A stretch of DNA of 64,000 nucleotides, taken from NCBI RefSeq assembly GCF_006227205.1, contig NZ_VCNG01000013.1:16304-80303 (forward strand), read 5' to 3'. A program made the translations under genes and the position numbers. The notes beneath the pieces are model-generated. The model searched no databases. It was not told the DNA's origin and saw only the letters and a program-made list of their open reading frames with translations. Position 1 is the first letter of the stretch; every line of letters starts with the position of its first letter. Shown one piece after another: positions 1-8,873 of this stretch. The DNA is from Pseudomonas sp. ICMP22404. GTDB taxonomy: Bacteria; Pseudomonadota; Gammaproteobacteria; Pseudomonadales; Pseudomonadaceae.

Positions 1-543
1 GCGACCGTCGGCCAATGGATGTTCGGACGGTAGGATCAATACCAGTGGATCGTTGCGAAAAGGCCGGGTCTGAAGGTCATCGGTGTCGACTGCGTCGGAT
101 ACCACACCCAGGTCTGCCGCACCCTGGCGCAAGGCATGGGTGATGCGTGAGCTGGGCAGTTCCTGCAGGTCGATGTCGAGATTGGGATGGTCCTTGAGGA
201 AAGTGGCCAGCAACTCGGGCAGGTATTCGCTCATGGCGCTGGTGTTGCACAGCAGCCGTACCCGGCCCTTGACCCCCTTGGCGTACTCCGCCAAATCCTG
301 CTGCAAGTGCTCCGCGTGTTGCAGCAACACCCGGGCATGCTGCGCCAGGGCCTTGCCGGCCGGCGTGGGCGTCACGCCACGCCGCCCGCGTTCGAGCAAT
401 TCGGTGCCCAGGGACGCTTCCATGGCACGGACCCGCGCACTCGCCGCCGCCAGGGACAGGTGACTGCGGGTTGCACCGGCGGTGATGTTGCCGGTGTCGA
501 GGATGTTCAGGTAGAGGCGCAGGTCGGTGAGGTCGAAGTGCAT
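1..543 (-). CDS. LysR-family transcriptional regulator, 3' end outside window
   Basis: The minus strand is open from an ATG at 543 to the window edge, giving 181 codons of a LysR-type regulator. Residues about 5-60 form the winged helix-turn-helix (ITAGATRSHLSLAAASARV region followed by LERGRRGVTPTPAG), and the visible part continues into the substrate-binding fold. It is divergent from the TauE/SafE permease gene starting at 772, so it probably controls that gene, as is usual for divergent LysR pairs (inference). The C-terminal part, which would hold most of the effector-binding domain, lies outside the window. The effector is unknown. Confidence 0.9.
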   Translation of the reverse strand, partial: MHFDLTDLRLYLNILDTGNITAGATRSHLSLAAASARVRAMEASLGTELLERGRRGVTPTPAGKALAQHARVLLQHAEHLQQDLAEYAKGVKGRVRLLCNTSAMSEYLPELLATFLKDHPNLDIDLQELPSSRITHALRQGAADLGVVSDAVDTDDLQTRPFRNDPLVLILPSEHPLADGR

Positions 544-583
544 GGGGGGATCCTGTGCCGGGTTTTGTGGTGTCTGATGGATT

Positions 584-670
584 GCCATCGCGAGCAGGCT
601 CGCTCCCACAGTGATCGGTGTGAGCACAAGATTTGTGTTCACCCTGTGGGAGCGAGCCTGCTCGCGAAGG
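584..670. repeat. REPIN (inverted pair of REP sequences)
   Basis: Two REP arms face each other, GCGAGCAGGCTCGCTCCCAC near 590 and its complement near 647, with about 30 bases between. It lies between the divergent LysR and TauE genes. This is the common Pseudomonas fluorescens-group REP type; it can fold into a long hairpin. Confidence 0.9.
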
Positions 671-771
671 GGCCAGTAGCACCGCCAAAGTCTTCAGCCT
701 CTTGTTGAGCAAGAGGCAGGCTCAGTATATGGCAGATTTCAAAACGATCCGCTTGGGCCCAGGATAGCCCC

Positions 772-1536
772 ATGGACACCTTCATCGCTTTCTATCAGAA
801 CCTCGGGCCGGCGCTATCGCTGTTGGTCATCGCCACGTTCCTGCTGGCCGGTACGATCAAGGGGGTGATCGGCCTCGGCCTGCCGACCATTTCCATGGGG
901 TTACTCGGGCTGGCTATGGCTCCGGTGCAGGCTGCCGCATTGCTCATCATCCCGGCCACTTTGACCAACCTCTGGCAACTGGCCTTCGGCGGTCACTTGC
1001 GTACCTTGATCCGGCGCTTGTGGCCGCTGTTGCTGGCGATTTTCCTCGGCACCGGCCTTGGAACCTTGTGGATTGGCATGGCGGGCGGTCCCTGGGTGGT
1101 GCGGGCCTTGGGCGGCGCGTTATTGGTATACGCCCTGAGTGGACTGGCGCTGCCGACGCTCCGGGTCGGCGGCCACGTTGAACCCTGGCTCGCCCCGCTC
1201 TGCGGGCTGCTGACCGGTGTCATCACGTCCGCCACGGGTGTGTTTGTCATTCCGGCGGTGCCTTATCTGCAAGCACTGGGCTTGAGCAAGGACGAGTTGG
1301 TGCAGGCCCTGGGTCTGTCCTTCACCGTATCGACATTGGCCCTGGCGGCCGGCCTGTTGTGGCGCGGCGCCTTGGGCGGGGGTGAACTGTGCGCGTCGAT
1401 GCTGGCGTTGGCACCGGCGCTGCTTGGGATGTGGCTGGGGCAGTGGTTGCGCCAACGGATCAGCGCCATGTTATTTCGGCGGGTGTTTTTCATTGGCCTT
1501 GGCGGCCTTGGCACTCATTTGCTGATCAGCGGCTAG
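772..1536 (+). CDS. TauE/SafE-family sulfite exporter-type permease
   Basis: 254 residues, almost wholly hydrophobic, with about eight membrane segments and the two-half repeat typical of TauE/SafE proteins (glycine-rich IKGVIGLGLPT near residue 30 and a related LLTGVITSATGVF segment near 145). Family members move sulfite, sulfoacetate or other small organosulfur anions across the inner membrane; the substrate here cannot be told. The start ATG has AGGA eight bases upstream. Its end overlaps the convergent monooxygenase gene by 11 bases. The divergent LysR gene is the likely regulator. Confidence 0.88.
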   Translation: MDTFIAFYQNLGPALSLLVIATFLLAGTIKGVIGLGLPTISMGLLGLAMAPVQAAALLIIPATLTNLWQLAFGGHLRTLIRRLWPLLLAIFLGTGLGTLWIGMAGGPWVVRALGGALLVYALSGLALPTLRVGGHVEPWLAPLCGLLTGVITSATGVFVIPAVPYLQALGLSKDELVQALGLSFTVSTLALAAGLLWRGALGGGELCASMLALAPALLGMWLGQWLRQRISAMLFRRVFFIGLGGLGTHLLISG

Positions 1537-1837
1537 ACGAGGCACTCAGCATCTCGACGCGGCGGATCTCGAAGTCGCGCTCCAGGTAATCCATACGATG
1601 TTCAAAGAACTGCTTCATGTGTGGCAGATTCGAATGCACGTCCAGGTGGGCCTGGGATTGCCAGATTTCATAGAAGATAAACAGCGTCGGATCCTGTTGG
1701 TCCCGCAGCATGTGATATTCGATGCAGCCCGGTTCGGCGCGACTCGGTTCGACGTAGGCGCGAAACAGGGCTTCGAAGGCTTCGGCTTTTTCCGGGCGGG
1801 TCTTGGCGTGGAGGATGAAACCATGCAGTTCGCTCAT
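1526..1837 (-). CDS. Putative quinol monooxygenase, ABM domain
   Basis: 103 residues, the usual length of a single antibiotic-biosynthesis-monooxygenase (ABM) ferredoxin-like domain of the YgiN type. Diagnostic segments are an N-terminal beta strand, the EPGCIEYHM segment near residue 35, FIFYEIWQS near 53 and the HM..F helix near 72. These small cofactor-free dimers oxidise quinols or polyketide-like phenols. The ATG is preceded by AGGAG with seven bases spacing. It is convergent with the TauE gene and overlaps its 3' end by 11 bases. The specific substrate is unknown. Confidence 0.85.
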   Translation of the reverse strand: MSELHGFILHAKTRPEKAEAFEALFRAYVEPSRAEPGCIEYHMLRDQQDPTLFIFYEIWQSQAHLDVHSNLPHMKQFFEHRMDYLERDFEIRRVEMLSASSSR

Positions 1838-2035
1838 CGCGTGTCTCCTGAGTGAAAGTGAGTTGAATCCTACGGCAACAATCGGCTGTTGATTCGTGCA
1901 TGTAAGTCAAAACAGTTTTGCCTCGGTTGCGCTTACTCCGCGTGACGCTCATCGGTAGTCTGCCCCCCATCTTTTCCAACCCTTTCCATTCGGCAGCCCT
2001 GCGTGGCGCTCGCCATGGACCCGATGAGGCTCCCC

Positions 2036-2626
2036 ATGAAAAAAGTCCTGCTGCTCAACGGTGGTAAACAATTCGCTCACTCCGACGGCCGCTACAACGC
2101 GACCCTCCACGACACGGCCCTGAGTGTGTTGGACCGTGGTGGCCTGGACGTGAAAAGCACGTTCATCGACGGTGGCTACGACATCAAGGAAGAGGTCGCC
2201 AAGTTTCTCTGGGCCGATGTCGTCATCTATCAGATGCCGGGCTGGTGGATGGGCGCGCCATGGACCGTGAAGAAGTACATCGACGAAGTGTTCACCGAAG
2301 GTCATGGCAGTCTATACGCCAGCGACGGCCGCACCCGCTCCGACGCCTCGCAGAAGTACGGCAGCGGTGGCCTGGTGCATGGCAAGCAATACATGTTGTC
2401 GCTGACCTGGAACGCCCCGCAGCAGGCCTTCGATGATCCGACCGACTTCTTCGAAGGCAAGGGTGTGGACGCGGTGTATTTCCCGTTCCACAAGGCCAAC
2501 CAGTTCCTGGGCATGACCGGCTTGCCGACCTTCCTGTGCGTCGACGTGATGAAGCGTCCGAACATAGAGGCTGATGTGGCGCGGTATGAACAGCATTTGA
2601 TCGAGGTATTCGGCCTTTCGCGGTAA
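2036..2626 (+). CDS. mdaB: NAD(P)H:quinone oxidoreductase, MdaB-like
   Basis: 196 residues from the ATG at 2036, chosen over upstream in-frame starts because GAGG sits six bases before it and the flavodoxin-like fold begins at once (MKKVLLLNGGKQFAHSDGR). WADVVIYQMPGWWMGAPW near residue 65 is the MdaB/Kef-ancillary family signature next to the FAD site. MdaB reduces quinones to quinols by two-electron transfer in the cytoplasm and protects against redox stress. The LysR gene 48 bases downstream is co-directional and may regulate it. Confidence 0.88.
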   Translation: MKKVLLLNGGKQFAHSDGRYNATLHDTALSVLDRGGLDVKSTFIDGGYDIKEEVAKFLWADVVIYQMPGWWMGAPWTVKKYIDEVFTEGHGSLYASDGRTRSDASQKYGSGGLVHGKQYMLSLTWNAPQQAFDDPTDFFEGKGVDAVYFPFHKANQFLGMTGLPTFLCVDVMKRPNIEADVARYEQHLIEVFGLSR

Positions 2627-2674
2627 TCCGGCTACTCTCGCCACATTGACTGTGCATCCGATGAGAGGACATTT

Positions 2675-3592
2675 GTGAAAGCCAGATCCGACGAGTTGCA
2701 GATCTTCGTCTGCGTGATCGAGTGCGGGTCGATTTCCGCCGCCGCCGAGCAGGTCGGGCAGACGCCGTCGGCGGTCAGTCGCACGTTGTCCCGACTGGAA
2801 GCCAAGCTCGACACCACGCTGATCAACCGCACCACTCGACGCATGGACCTGACCGAGGAGGGCCGGTATTTCTTCGAACAGGCCAAAAGCATTCTCGACC
2901 AGTTGGAAGCGTTGGAGGAACGCTTGTCCTCCCGCCAGCAGAAGCCTTCAGGGCGGTTGCGGATCAACGCTGCGTCGCCGTTCATGCTGCATGCCATCGT
3001 GCCGCACATCGATGAGTTCCGCAGGCTCTACCCGGACATCCAGCTCGAGCTCAACACCAATGACCTGATCATTGATTTGCTCGAGCAGAGCACCGACGTC
3101 GCCATCCGCATCGGCGCCCTCACCGATTCGACGTTGCATGCCCGTCCCCTGGGTTGCAGTCCGTTGCACATCCTGGCCAGCCCTGCCTATCTGGAGCGGC
3201 ACGGTACGCCTTCAACCGTCGCCGAACTGACGGAGCATGCATTGCTGGGGTTTGCCCAGAACGATGGCCTCAACCAATGGCCTCTGCGCCATCTTCACGG
3301 CGACCGTTGGCCCATCCAGGCGGCCATCAGCGCGTCCAGTGGCGAAACGGTGCGCCACCTGGCGCTGCAAGGGCAGGGCATCGCCTGTCTGTCGGATTTC
3401 ATGACCCGCGACGACATCCGTGCCGGTCGATTGAAGGTGCTGCTGGCCGAGACCAATAGCGGGTACCGCCAGCCGATCAACGCCGTCTACTACCGCAACT
3501 CTCAGTTGGCGTTGCGCATTCAGTGCTTTCTGGACTTCATCCAGGACAAACTCGCCGAATACGCCTCGCGGGATTTTGAGACTGATTCGTGA
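2675..3592 (+). CDS. LysR-family transcriptional regulator
   Basis: 305 residues beginning with GTG, with GAGAGG seven bases upstream. An N-terminal winged helix (residues 5-62, with SISAAAEQVGQTPSAVSRTL as the recognition region) precedes a periplasmic-binding-like effector domain from about residue 92. It follows the MdaB-like gene on the same strand and precedes an epimerase gene; either could be its target. LysR regulators that sit directly behind a quinone reductase often sense quinones or aromatic compounds, but nothing visible here fixes the ligand. Confidence 0.9.
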   Translation: MKARSDELQIFVCVIECGSISAAAEQVGQTPSAVSRTLSRLEAKLDTTLINRTTRRMDLTEEGRYFFEQAKSILDQLEALEERLSSRQQKPSGRLRINAASPFMLHAIVPHIDEFRRLYPDIQLELNTNDLIIDLLEQSTDVAIRIGALTDSTLHARPLGCSPLHILASPAYLERHGTPSTVAELTEHALLGFAQNDGLNQWPLRHLHGDRWPIQAAISASSGETVRHLALQGQGIACLSDFMTRDDIRAGRLKVLLAETNSGYRQPINAVYYRNSQLALRIQCFLDFIQDKLAEYASRDFETDS

Positions 3593-3688
3593 CTTCAAGG
3601 CAAGAGTGATTTGGGCAATGTGGACTGTTTCGCCAAGGATCGGTCCTCGATACTCGTTCCATCACTGATCCTGCCAAGGAGTTTTTCC

Positions 3689-4582
3689 ATGAACGTATTC
3701 GTCACTGGCGCTGCCGGTTTTATTGGCGGCTCCATTGCCACCGGTCTGGTTCGGGCCGGGCATCAAGTCATCGGCCTGGTACGCAGCGCCGAGCAGGCGA
3801 GAGAGCTCACTGCCCTGGGTATCCAGCCGGTGATCGGTACCCTGGAAGACAGCGCGTTGCTGACCGCACAGGCCCGCGCCGCCGATGCGGTGATCAACGC
3901 CGCCAGCAGCGACCATCGCGGCGCGGTCGAAGCGCTGCTCGAGGGCCTCAGGGGCTCGAACAAAGTCCTGCTGCACACCAGCGGTTCGAGCATTGTCGGC
4001 GATGCTTCGGGTGGTCTTGCCAGTGCTGACATCTACCAGGAGAACAACCTGCCGGAGCCTACCGTCGACAAGGCTGATCGTGTCGCGATCGATAACCTCG
4101 TCCTTGACGCGGCAAAGGACGGCGTGAACTCGGCGGTGATCTGCAACACCTTGATCTACGGCCACAGCCTGGGTGTCAAACGCGACAGCGTGCAACTGCC
4201 GCGCCTGCTCAAGCAGGCTCGTAAAAGCGGGGTGGTGCGGCATGTCGGACCGGGGCGGAATATCTGGTCCAACGTGCACATCGAGGACGTGGTCGAGTTG
4301 TACCGGCTCGCCCTGACCCGCAACCTGCCTGGCACGTTCTACTTCGTCGAAAGCGGCGAGGCCTCGTTCCTCGACATGACCACGGCCATGGCCCGGGCGC
4401 TGAACCTTGGCGAACCCCAGGACTGGCCGCTGGCCGATGCCGAGGCCGAGTGGGGCTATGAAATGGCCAACTACGGCCTGGGCTCCAACAGCCGCGTGCG
4501 AGGACTGCATGCCCGCGAACTGCTGGGCTGGGCACCGAAGCGGACGTCGGTGGTGGAGTGGATTCTCAACGAAATGGTGTAA
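3689..4582 (+). CDS. NAD-dependent epimerase/dehydratase family protein (extended SDR)
   Basis: 297 residues from the ATG at 3689; AAGGA lies eight bases upstream, and the NAD-binding TGAAGFIGG motif begins at residue 5, so the longer upstream reading (from 3611) is unlikely. The Rossmann fold, the short acidic patch around residue 45 and a C-terminal substrate domain fit NAD(P)-dependent sugar epimerases or related reductases. An YxxxK-like catalytic region is near residue 160 (LIYGHSLGVK). It stands alone between the LysR gene and a REP cluster. The substrate is unknown. Confidence 0.85.
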   Translation: MNVFVTGAAGFIGGSIATGLVRAGHQVIGLVRSAEQARELTALGIQPVIGTLEDSALLTAQARAADAVINAASSDHRGAVEALLEGLRGSNKVLLHTSGSSIVGDASGGLASADIYQENNLPEPTVDKADRVAIDNLVLDAAKDGVNSAVICNTLIYGHSLGVKRDSVQLPRLLKQARKSGVVRHVGPGRNIWSNVHIEDVVELYRLALTRNLPGTFYFVESGEASFLDMTTAMARALNLGEPQDWPLADAEAEWGYEMANYGLGSNSRVRGLHARELLGWAPKRTSVVEWILNEMV

Positions 4583-4596
4583 GACGCAGCACTTCC

Positions 4597-4823
4597 CCCT
4601 GTGGGAGCGGGCTTGCTCGCGAAGGCGTCAGACCGGTCAATCATGAGTTGGCTGATGCACCGCCATCGCGAGCAAGCCCGCTCCCACAGTTGTTCAGCGA
4701 CGACCGCAAAATCCCGATCCAGCCCGGTTCCCCTGTGGGAGCGAGCCCGCTCGCGATGGCGTCAGGCCGGTCAATCTTGAGTCGGCTGATAGACCGCTTT
4801 CGCGAGCAAGCCCGCTCCCACAG
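4597..4823. repeat. Two tandem REPINs
   Basis: Two inverted REP pairs, 4597-4690 and 4731-4823, start 134 bases apart. Both contain the same inner text (GGCGTCAG.CCGGTCAATC), so one arose by duplication of the other. They fill the gap between the convergent epimerase and SulP genes, where they may stop transcription from both sides. No gene is visible in 4583-4828. Confidence 0.9.
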
Positions 4824-4828
4824 TTGCA

Positions 4829-6274
4829 TCAGTCGTGGTGCACGCCGGCACGCTTGAGCATCTGCTTGCAGCGCTCCGAGAGGTGGAACACCCGCAGGTG
4901 TTTGCCGGCCTTGCTGTAGCGTTCACGCAGGGTCTTCAGAGCGGCGATGGCCGAGTAATCGACGAAGCGCAGGTGACGGCAGTCCAGGGTCACGTGGGTT
5001 GGATCGTTCGTCGGGTCGAATTGGTTGAGGAACGGCGTGGTCGAGGCGAAGAACAGCGTGCCGTGCAGGCGATAGAGTTTGCTACCGTCAGCCTCCAGGT
5101 GGGTATCGGCGTAGAGTTCCCGGGCTTGTACCCAGGCGAAGTTGAGCGCTGCGACGATGATCCCGCACAGTACCGCCACGGCCAGGTCGGTGAACACGGT
5201 GATGAGGGTCACGGCCATGATGACCAGCACGTCATTCGCCGGCACCTTGTTGATCACCCGCAGCGAGGCCCAGGCAAAGGTCTGCTGCGCCACGACGAAC
5301 ATCACGCCCACCAGGGCAGCAAGCGGGATGCGCTCGATCAGTGGCGACAGGAACAAGACGAACAGCAACACCATCACCCCGGCCACTGCCCCGGACAACC
5401 GGCCGCGTCCCCCCGAGCTGAGGTTGATCACCGTCTGGCCGATCATGGCGCAACCGCCCATGCCGCCGAACAGACCGGAGGCGATATTGGCCGCGCCGAG
5501 CGCCACGCACTCGCGGTCCGGATAACCGCGGCTTTCGGTGATTTCGTCGGTCAGGTTCAGGGTCAACAGGGTTTCCAGCAAACCGACCATCGCCATGATC
5601 ACCGCATAGGGCAGCACGATCTGCAGGGTTTCCAGGTTCCAGGGAATGCCCGGCAAGGCAAAGTCGGGTAGGCCACCGGCAATGTGTGCCATGTCGCCCA
5701 GCGTGCGGGTGGGCAGGCCGAGCAGGTAGACCGCCAGGCCGACCCCGAGAATCGCCACCAGGGCTGGCGGCACGCTACGGGTCAGGCGTGGCAGTAGGTA
5801 GACAATGGCCATGGTCAGCGCCACCAGGCCCGCCATCCAGTACAACGGTGCGCCACTGAGCCAGGCCTCACCGTTCTTGAAATGCTCCAGTTGGGCCAGT
5901 GCAATGACAATCGCCAGGCCGTTGACGAAGCCGAGCATCACCGGGTGCGGCACCATGCGCACCAGCTTGCCCAGCCGCAACAGCCCGAATGCCATCATGA
6001 TCAGCCCACCCAGCAACACCGTGGCCAGCAGGTACTGCACGCCGTGTTGCACTACCAGTGCGACGATCACCACCGCCATCGACCCCGCTGCGCCTGACAC
6101 CATGCCCGGCCGTCCGCCAAACAGCGCGGTCAGGGTGCAGATGATGAAAGCGCCGTACAGCCCCATCAGTGGGTTGAGATGGGCCACCAGGGCGAAGGCG
6201 ATACATTCGGGGAGCAAGGCGAAAGACGTGGTGAGGCCGGCGAGGACGTCGGCGCGAAGGCGTGCTGGTTTCAT
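4829..6274 (-). CDS. SulP-family inorganic anion permease with STAS domain
   Basis: 481 residues: an N-terminal membrane domain with some ten to twelve segments (residues 8-390), holding the SulP signature around LLPECIAFALVAHLNP and HPVMLGFVNGLAI, then a cytoplasmic STAS domain (about 400-481, with HVTLDCRHLRFVDYSAI). SulP proteins carry sulfate, bicarbonate or other anions; the bacterial BicA/DauA types show that sulfate cannot be assumed. The ATG at 6274 has a weak AGG upstream. The gene runs towards the REPIN pair and is flanked by another REPIN upstream. It is apparently monocistronic. Confidence 0.88.
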   Translation of the reverse strand: MKPARLRADVLAGLTTSFALLPECIAFALVAHLNPLMGLYGAFIICTLTALFGGRPGMVSGAAGSMAVVIVALVVQHGVQYLLATVLLGGLIMMAFGLLRLGKLVRMVPHPVMLGFVNGLAIVIALAQLEHFKNGEAWLSGAPLYWMAGLVALTMAIVYLLPRLTRSVPPALVAILGVGLAVYLLGLPTRTLGDMAHIAGGLPDFALPGIPWNLETLQIVLPYAVIMAMVGLLETLLTLNLTDEITESRGYPDRECVALGAANIASGLFGGMGGCAMIGQTVINLSSGGRGRLSGAVAGVMVLLFVLFLSPLIERIPLAALVGVMFVVAQQTFAWASLRVINKVPANDVLVIMAVTLITVFTDLAVAVLCGIIVAALNFAWVQARELYADTHLEADGSKLYRLHGTLFFASTTPFLNQFDPTNDPTHVTLDCRHLRFVDYSAIAALKTLRERYSKAGKHLRVFHLSERCKQMLKRAGVHHD

Positions 6275-6373
6275 GGTTTACCTGACTGGGCGCCGGTTGG
6301 GAGTCGGCTGCCGGGGGACGTGGTGCAAAAAGCAGAAGGATGGTACGCAATTGCCGGACGTAGGAACAGTGGA

Positions 6374-6468
6374 CCTGTGGGAGCAAAGCTTGCTCGCGAT
6401 CCAGACAAGTCAGTCGCAACGGCATTGGCGGGTCTGCCGCTGTCGCGAGCAAGCTTTGCTCCCACAGG
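6374..6468. repeat. REPIN
   Basis: Inverted REP pair with arms CCTGTGGGAGCAAAGCTTGC and its complement, located upstream of both the SulP gene (minus) and the GntP gene (plus). The AAGCTTTGC variant of the arm differs from the other REPs in this window. Confidence 0.88.
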
Positions 6469-6634
6469 CATGAAAGTTTCGCGATGGATTTTCATGACGA
6501 TTGCTTCGCAATGTCCGTCAGCGACAGGTCTTATCCAGGTACGAAAGTTATTTTCAAAGCATTTGAAGATTGTTCCTTGAAATGATTTATGAGTTTCACA
6601 ACTCATAGACGTGACCCTGTTCAAGGAGTACCGC

Positions 6635-7984
6635 ATGGCACCTGCTTTCGGTTATTGGCTACTGGTCTACGCGGCCATCGCCATCATTGCGCTGATTGTC
6701 CTGATCGCCCGCTACCGGCTCAACCCGTTCATTGTGATCACGCTGGTCTCCATCGGTCTCGCGCTGTTGGCGGGGATGCCGCCGTCGGGTGTGGTGGGGG
6801 CGTATGAGGCCGGTGTGGGCAAGACGCTGGGGCACATCGCGCTGGTGGTGGCCCTGGGTACGATGCTCGGCAAGATGATGGCCGAGTCCGGCGGTGCGGA
6901 GCGGATGGCGCAGACCCTGATCGAACGTTTCGGCGAGCGAAACGCCCATTGGGCGATGGTGTGCATCGCCTTCCTAGTCGGGCTGCCGTTGTTCTTCGAA
7001 GTCGGTTTTGTGCTGCTGGTGCCCATCGCGTTCACCGTCGCCCGGCGCGTGGGTGTGTCGATCCTGATGGTGGGGCTGCCGATGGTCGCCGGGCTCTCGG
7101 TGGTCCATGCCCTGGTGCCGCCGCATCCGGCGGCGATGCTGGCGGTGCAGGCGTTCCAGGCCTCGGTGGGACAGACCCTGCTGTACGCGATCCTGATCGG
7201 CATCCCCACCGCCATCATCGCGGGCCCGCTGTATGCGAAATTCATCGTGCCGCGCATCCAGTTGCCTGCAGAGAACCCGTTGGAGCGACAGTTTCTCGAC
7301 CGCGAACCTCGCGCCAGGCTGCCGGGTTTCGGCATCACCCTGGGGACCATCCTGTTGCCGGTGATCCTGATGCTGATCGGTGGCTGGGCCAACCTGATCT
7401 CTACGCCGGGCAGCGGTTTCAACCAGTTCCTGCTGTTCATCGGCAACTCGGTGATTGCGCTGTTGCTGGCGACTGTCCTCAGCTTCTGGACCCTCGGCCT
7501 GGCTCAGGGCTTTAACCGGGAGTCGATCCTCAAGTTTACCAATGAGTGCCTGGCACCCACTGCCAGCATCACCTTGCTGGTGGGCGCCGGTGGTGGCTTG
7601 AACCGCATCCTGGTGGACGCCGGAGTCACGCAACAGATCGTCGGGCTGGCCCAGGAATTCCAGTTGTCGCCACTGGTCATGGGCTGGCTGTTCGCCGCGT
7701 TGATGCGGGTCGCCACCGGTTCAGCCACGGTGGCGATGACGACTGCCTCGGGCATCGTCGCGCCTGTGGCGATCGGCCTGGGCTATCCCCATCCCGAGTT
7801 GCTGGTGCTGGCAACCGGGGCCGGGTCGGTTATCTTTTCCCACGTCAACGACGGCGGTTTCTGGCTGATCAAGGAATATTTCAACATGACCGTTGCCCAA
7901 ACCTTCAAGACCTGGACCGTGCTGGAAACGCTGATCTCCTTGGTCGCCTTCGGCCTGACCCTTGGGCTCGCGCGTTTGCTCTGA
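6635..7984 (+). CDS. GntP-family permease
   Basis: 449 residues with about twelve membrane segments. The family signature regions are the first helix, the LGKMMAESGGAERMAQTL segment near residue 75, PHPAAMLAVQ near 160 and the C-terminal HVNDGGFWL motif. The ATG at 6635 is preferred over GTG 6611 because AAGGAG lies seven bases before it. GntP permeases import gluconate or other hydroxy acids with protons. Here the operon partners are an RpiR regulator and a D-aminoacylase, so the cargo is more likely an N-acyl-D-amino acid or a D-amino-acid derivative (inference). Confidence 0.88.
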   Translation: MAPAFGYWLLVYAAIAIIALIVLIARYRLNPFIVITLVSIGLALLAGMPPSGVVGAYEAGVGKTLGHIALVVALGTMLGKMMAESGGAERMAQTLIERFGERNAHWAMVCIAFLVGLPLFFEVGFVLLVPIAFTVARRVGVSILMVGLPMVAGLSVVHALVPPHPAAMLAVQAFQASVGQTLLYAILIGIPTAIIAGPLYAKFIVPRIQLPAENPLERQFLDREPRARLPGFGITLGTILLPVILMLIGGWANLISTPGSGFNQFLLFIGNSVIALLLATVLSFWTLGLAQGFNRESILKFTNECLAPTASITLLVGAGGGLNRILVDAGVTQQIVGLAQEFQLSPLVMGWLFAALMRVATGSATVAMTTASGIVAPVAIGLGYPHPELLVLATGAGSVIFSHVNDGGFWLIKEYFNMTVAQTFKTWTVLETLISLVAFGLTLGLARLL

Positions 7985-8011
7985 GCACAACGCAATCACA
8001 CAGGAGCCGTC

Positions 8012-8872
8012 ATGGACATCCTCTACCAGATCCGCGTCCGTCAGGATTCCTTCAGCGCCGGCGAAGGACGAATCGCCAGGCTGATGCTCGACGACGTAGG
8101 ATTTGCCGCCTCCGCCAGCCTGGACGACCTGGCTCGGCGCGCCGAAGTCAGCAGCGCCACGCTGTCGCGGTTCGCCCGCACCGTTGGTTGTCGCGACCTG
8201 CGGGACCTGAGGCTGCAACTGGCCCAGGCCAGCGGAGTCGGCAGCCGTTTTCTCGACCCTGCGGGCGCGCCCGAGCAATCGGCGTTTTATGGGCAGATTG
8301 TCGGCGATATCGAATCCACATTGCGTCAGCATCTGTCGGCATTCGAGGAGACGCAGTTTGCCGATGCCGTGCGGATGCTCGGCAAGGCGCGGATGATCCA
8401 TGCGTTCGGGCTCGGTGGCTGGTCGGCGTTGTGCAGCGAAGAGTTGCAGGTGCGGCTGGTGCGTTTCGGCTATCCGATTGCCGTGTGCCGCGACCCGGTG
8501 ATGATGCGCATCACCGCCACCTCGTTGAGCGAGGCGCATGTGGTCATTGCTTGCTCACTCACCGGCATCACTCCGGAACTGCTCGGTGCCGTTGAATTGG
8601 CTCGGAGTTACGGCGCGGCGATCCTGGCGATCACCCGGGCCGGCTCCCCACTGGCCCGGCTGGCCGATGTCGTGCTGCCCCTGCAAGGCGCCGAAACCTC
8701 GTTCATCTACAAGCCCACGGCGGCGCGCTACGGCATGCTGCTGGCTATCGATGTGCTCGCCACTGAGCTTGCGTTGGCCAACCCCGAAGACAATCAAGAA
8801 CGCCTGCGACGAGTCAAACTCGCCCTGGATGATTACCGTGGCGGCGACGATGACCTGCCGCTGGGAGACTGA
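8012..8872 (+). CDS. MurR/RpiR-family transcriptional regulator
   Basis: 286 residues. An N-terminal helix-turn-helix of the HTH_6 type covers residues 1-77 (SLDDLARRAEVSSATLSRFA is the recognition helix), and a SIS domain covers about 115-245 (VIACSLTGITPELLGAVELA). SIS domains bind phosphosugars or N-acyl sugar acids. AGGAG precedes the ATG. It starts 27 bases after the GntP gene and ends one base before the deacylase ATG, so it is the local regulator of a three-gene operon. Confidence 0.9.
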   Translation: MDILYQIRVRQDSFSAGEGRIARLMLDDVGFAASASLDDLARRAEVSSATLSRFARTVGCRDLRDLRLQLAQASGVGSRFLDPAGAPEQSAFYGQIVGDIESTLRQHLSAFEETQFADAVRMLGKARMIHAFGLGGWSALCSEELQVRLVRFGYPIAVCRDPVMMRITATSLSEAHVVIACSLTGITPELLGAVELARSYGAAILAITRAGSPLARLADVVLPLQGAETSFIYKPTAARYGMLLAIDVLATELALANPEDNQERLRRVKLALDDYRGGDDDLPLGD

Positions 8873-8873
8873 C

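Noticed and set aside
2003..2035. Longer N-terminus for the MdaB-like protein
   Set aside because: The extension has no homologous look and the ribosome site fits the ATG at 2036.
8538..8873. N-terminal extension of the D-aminoacylase
   Set aside because: It lies wholly inside the RpiR gene in another frame; the ATG at 8874 starts the conserved amidohydrolase fold.
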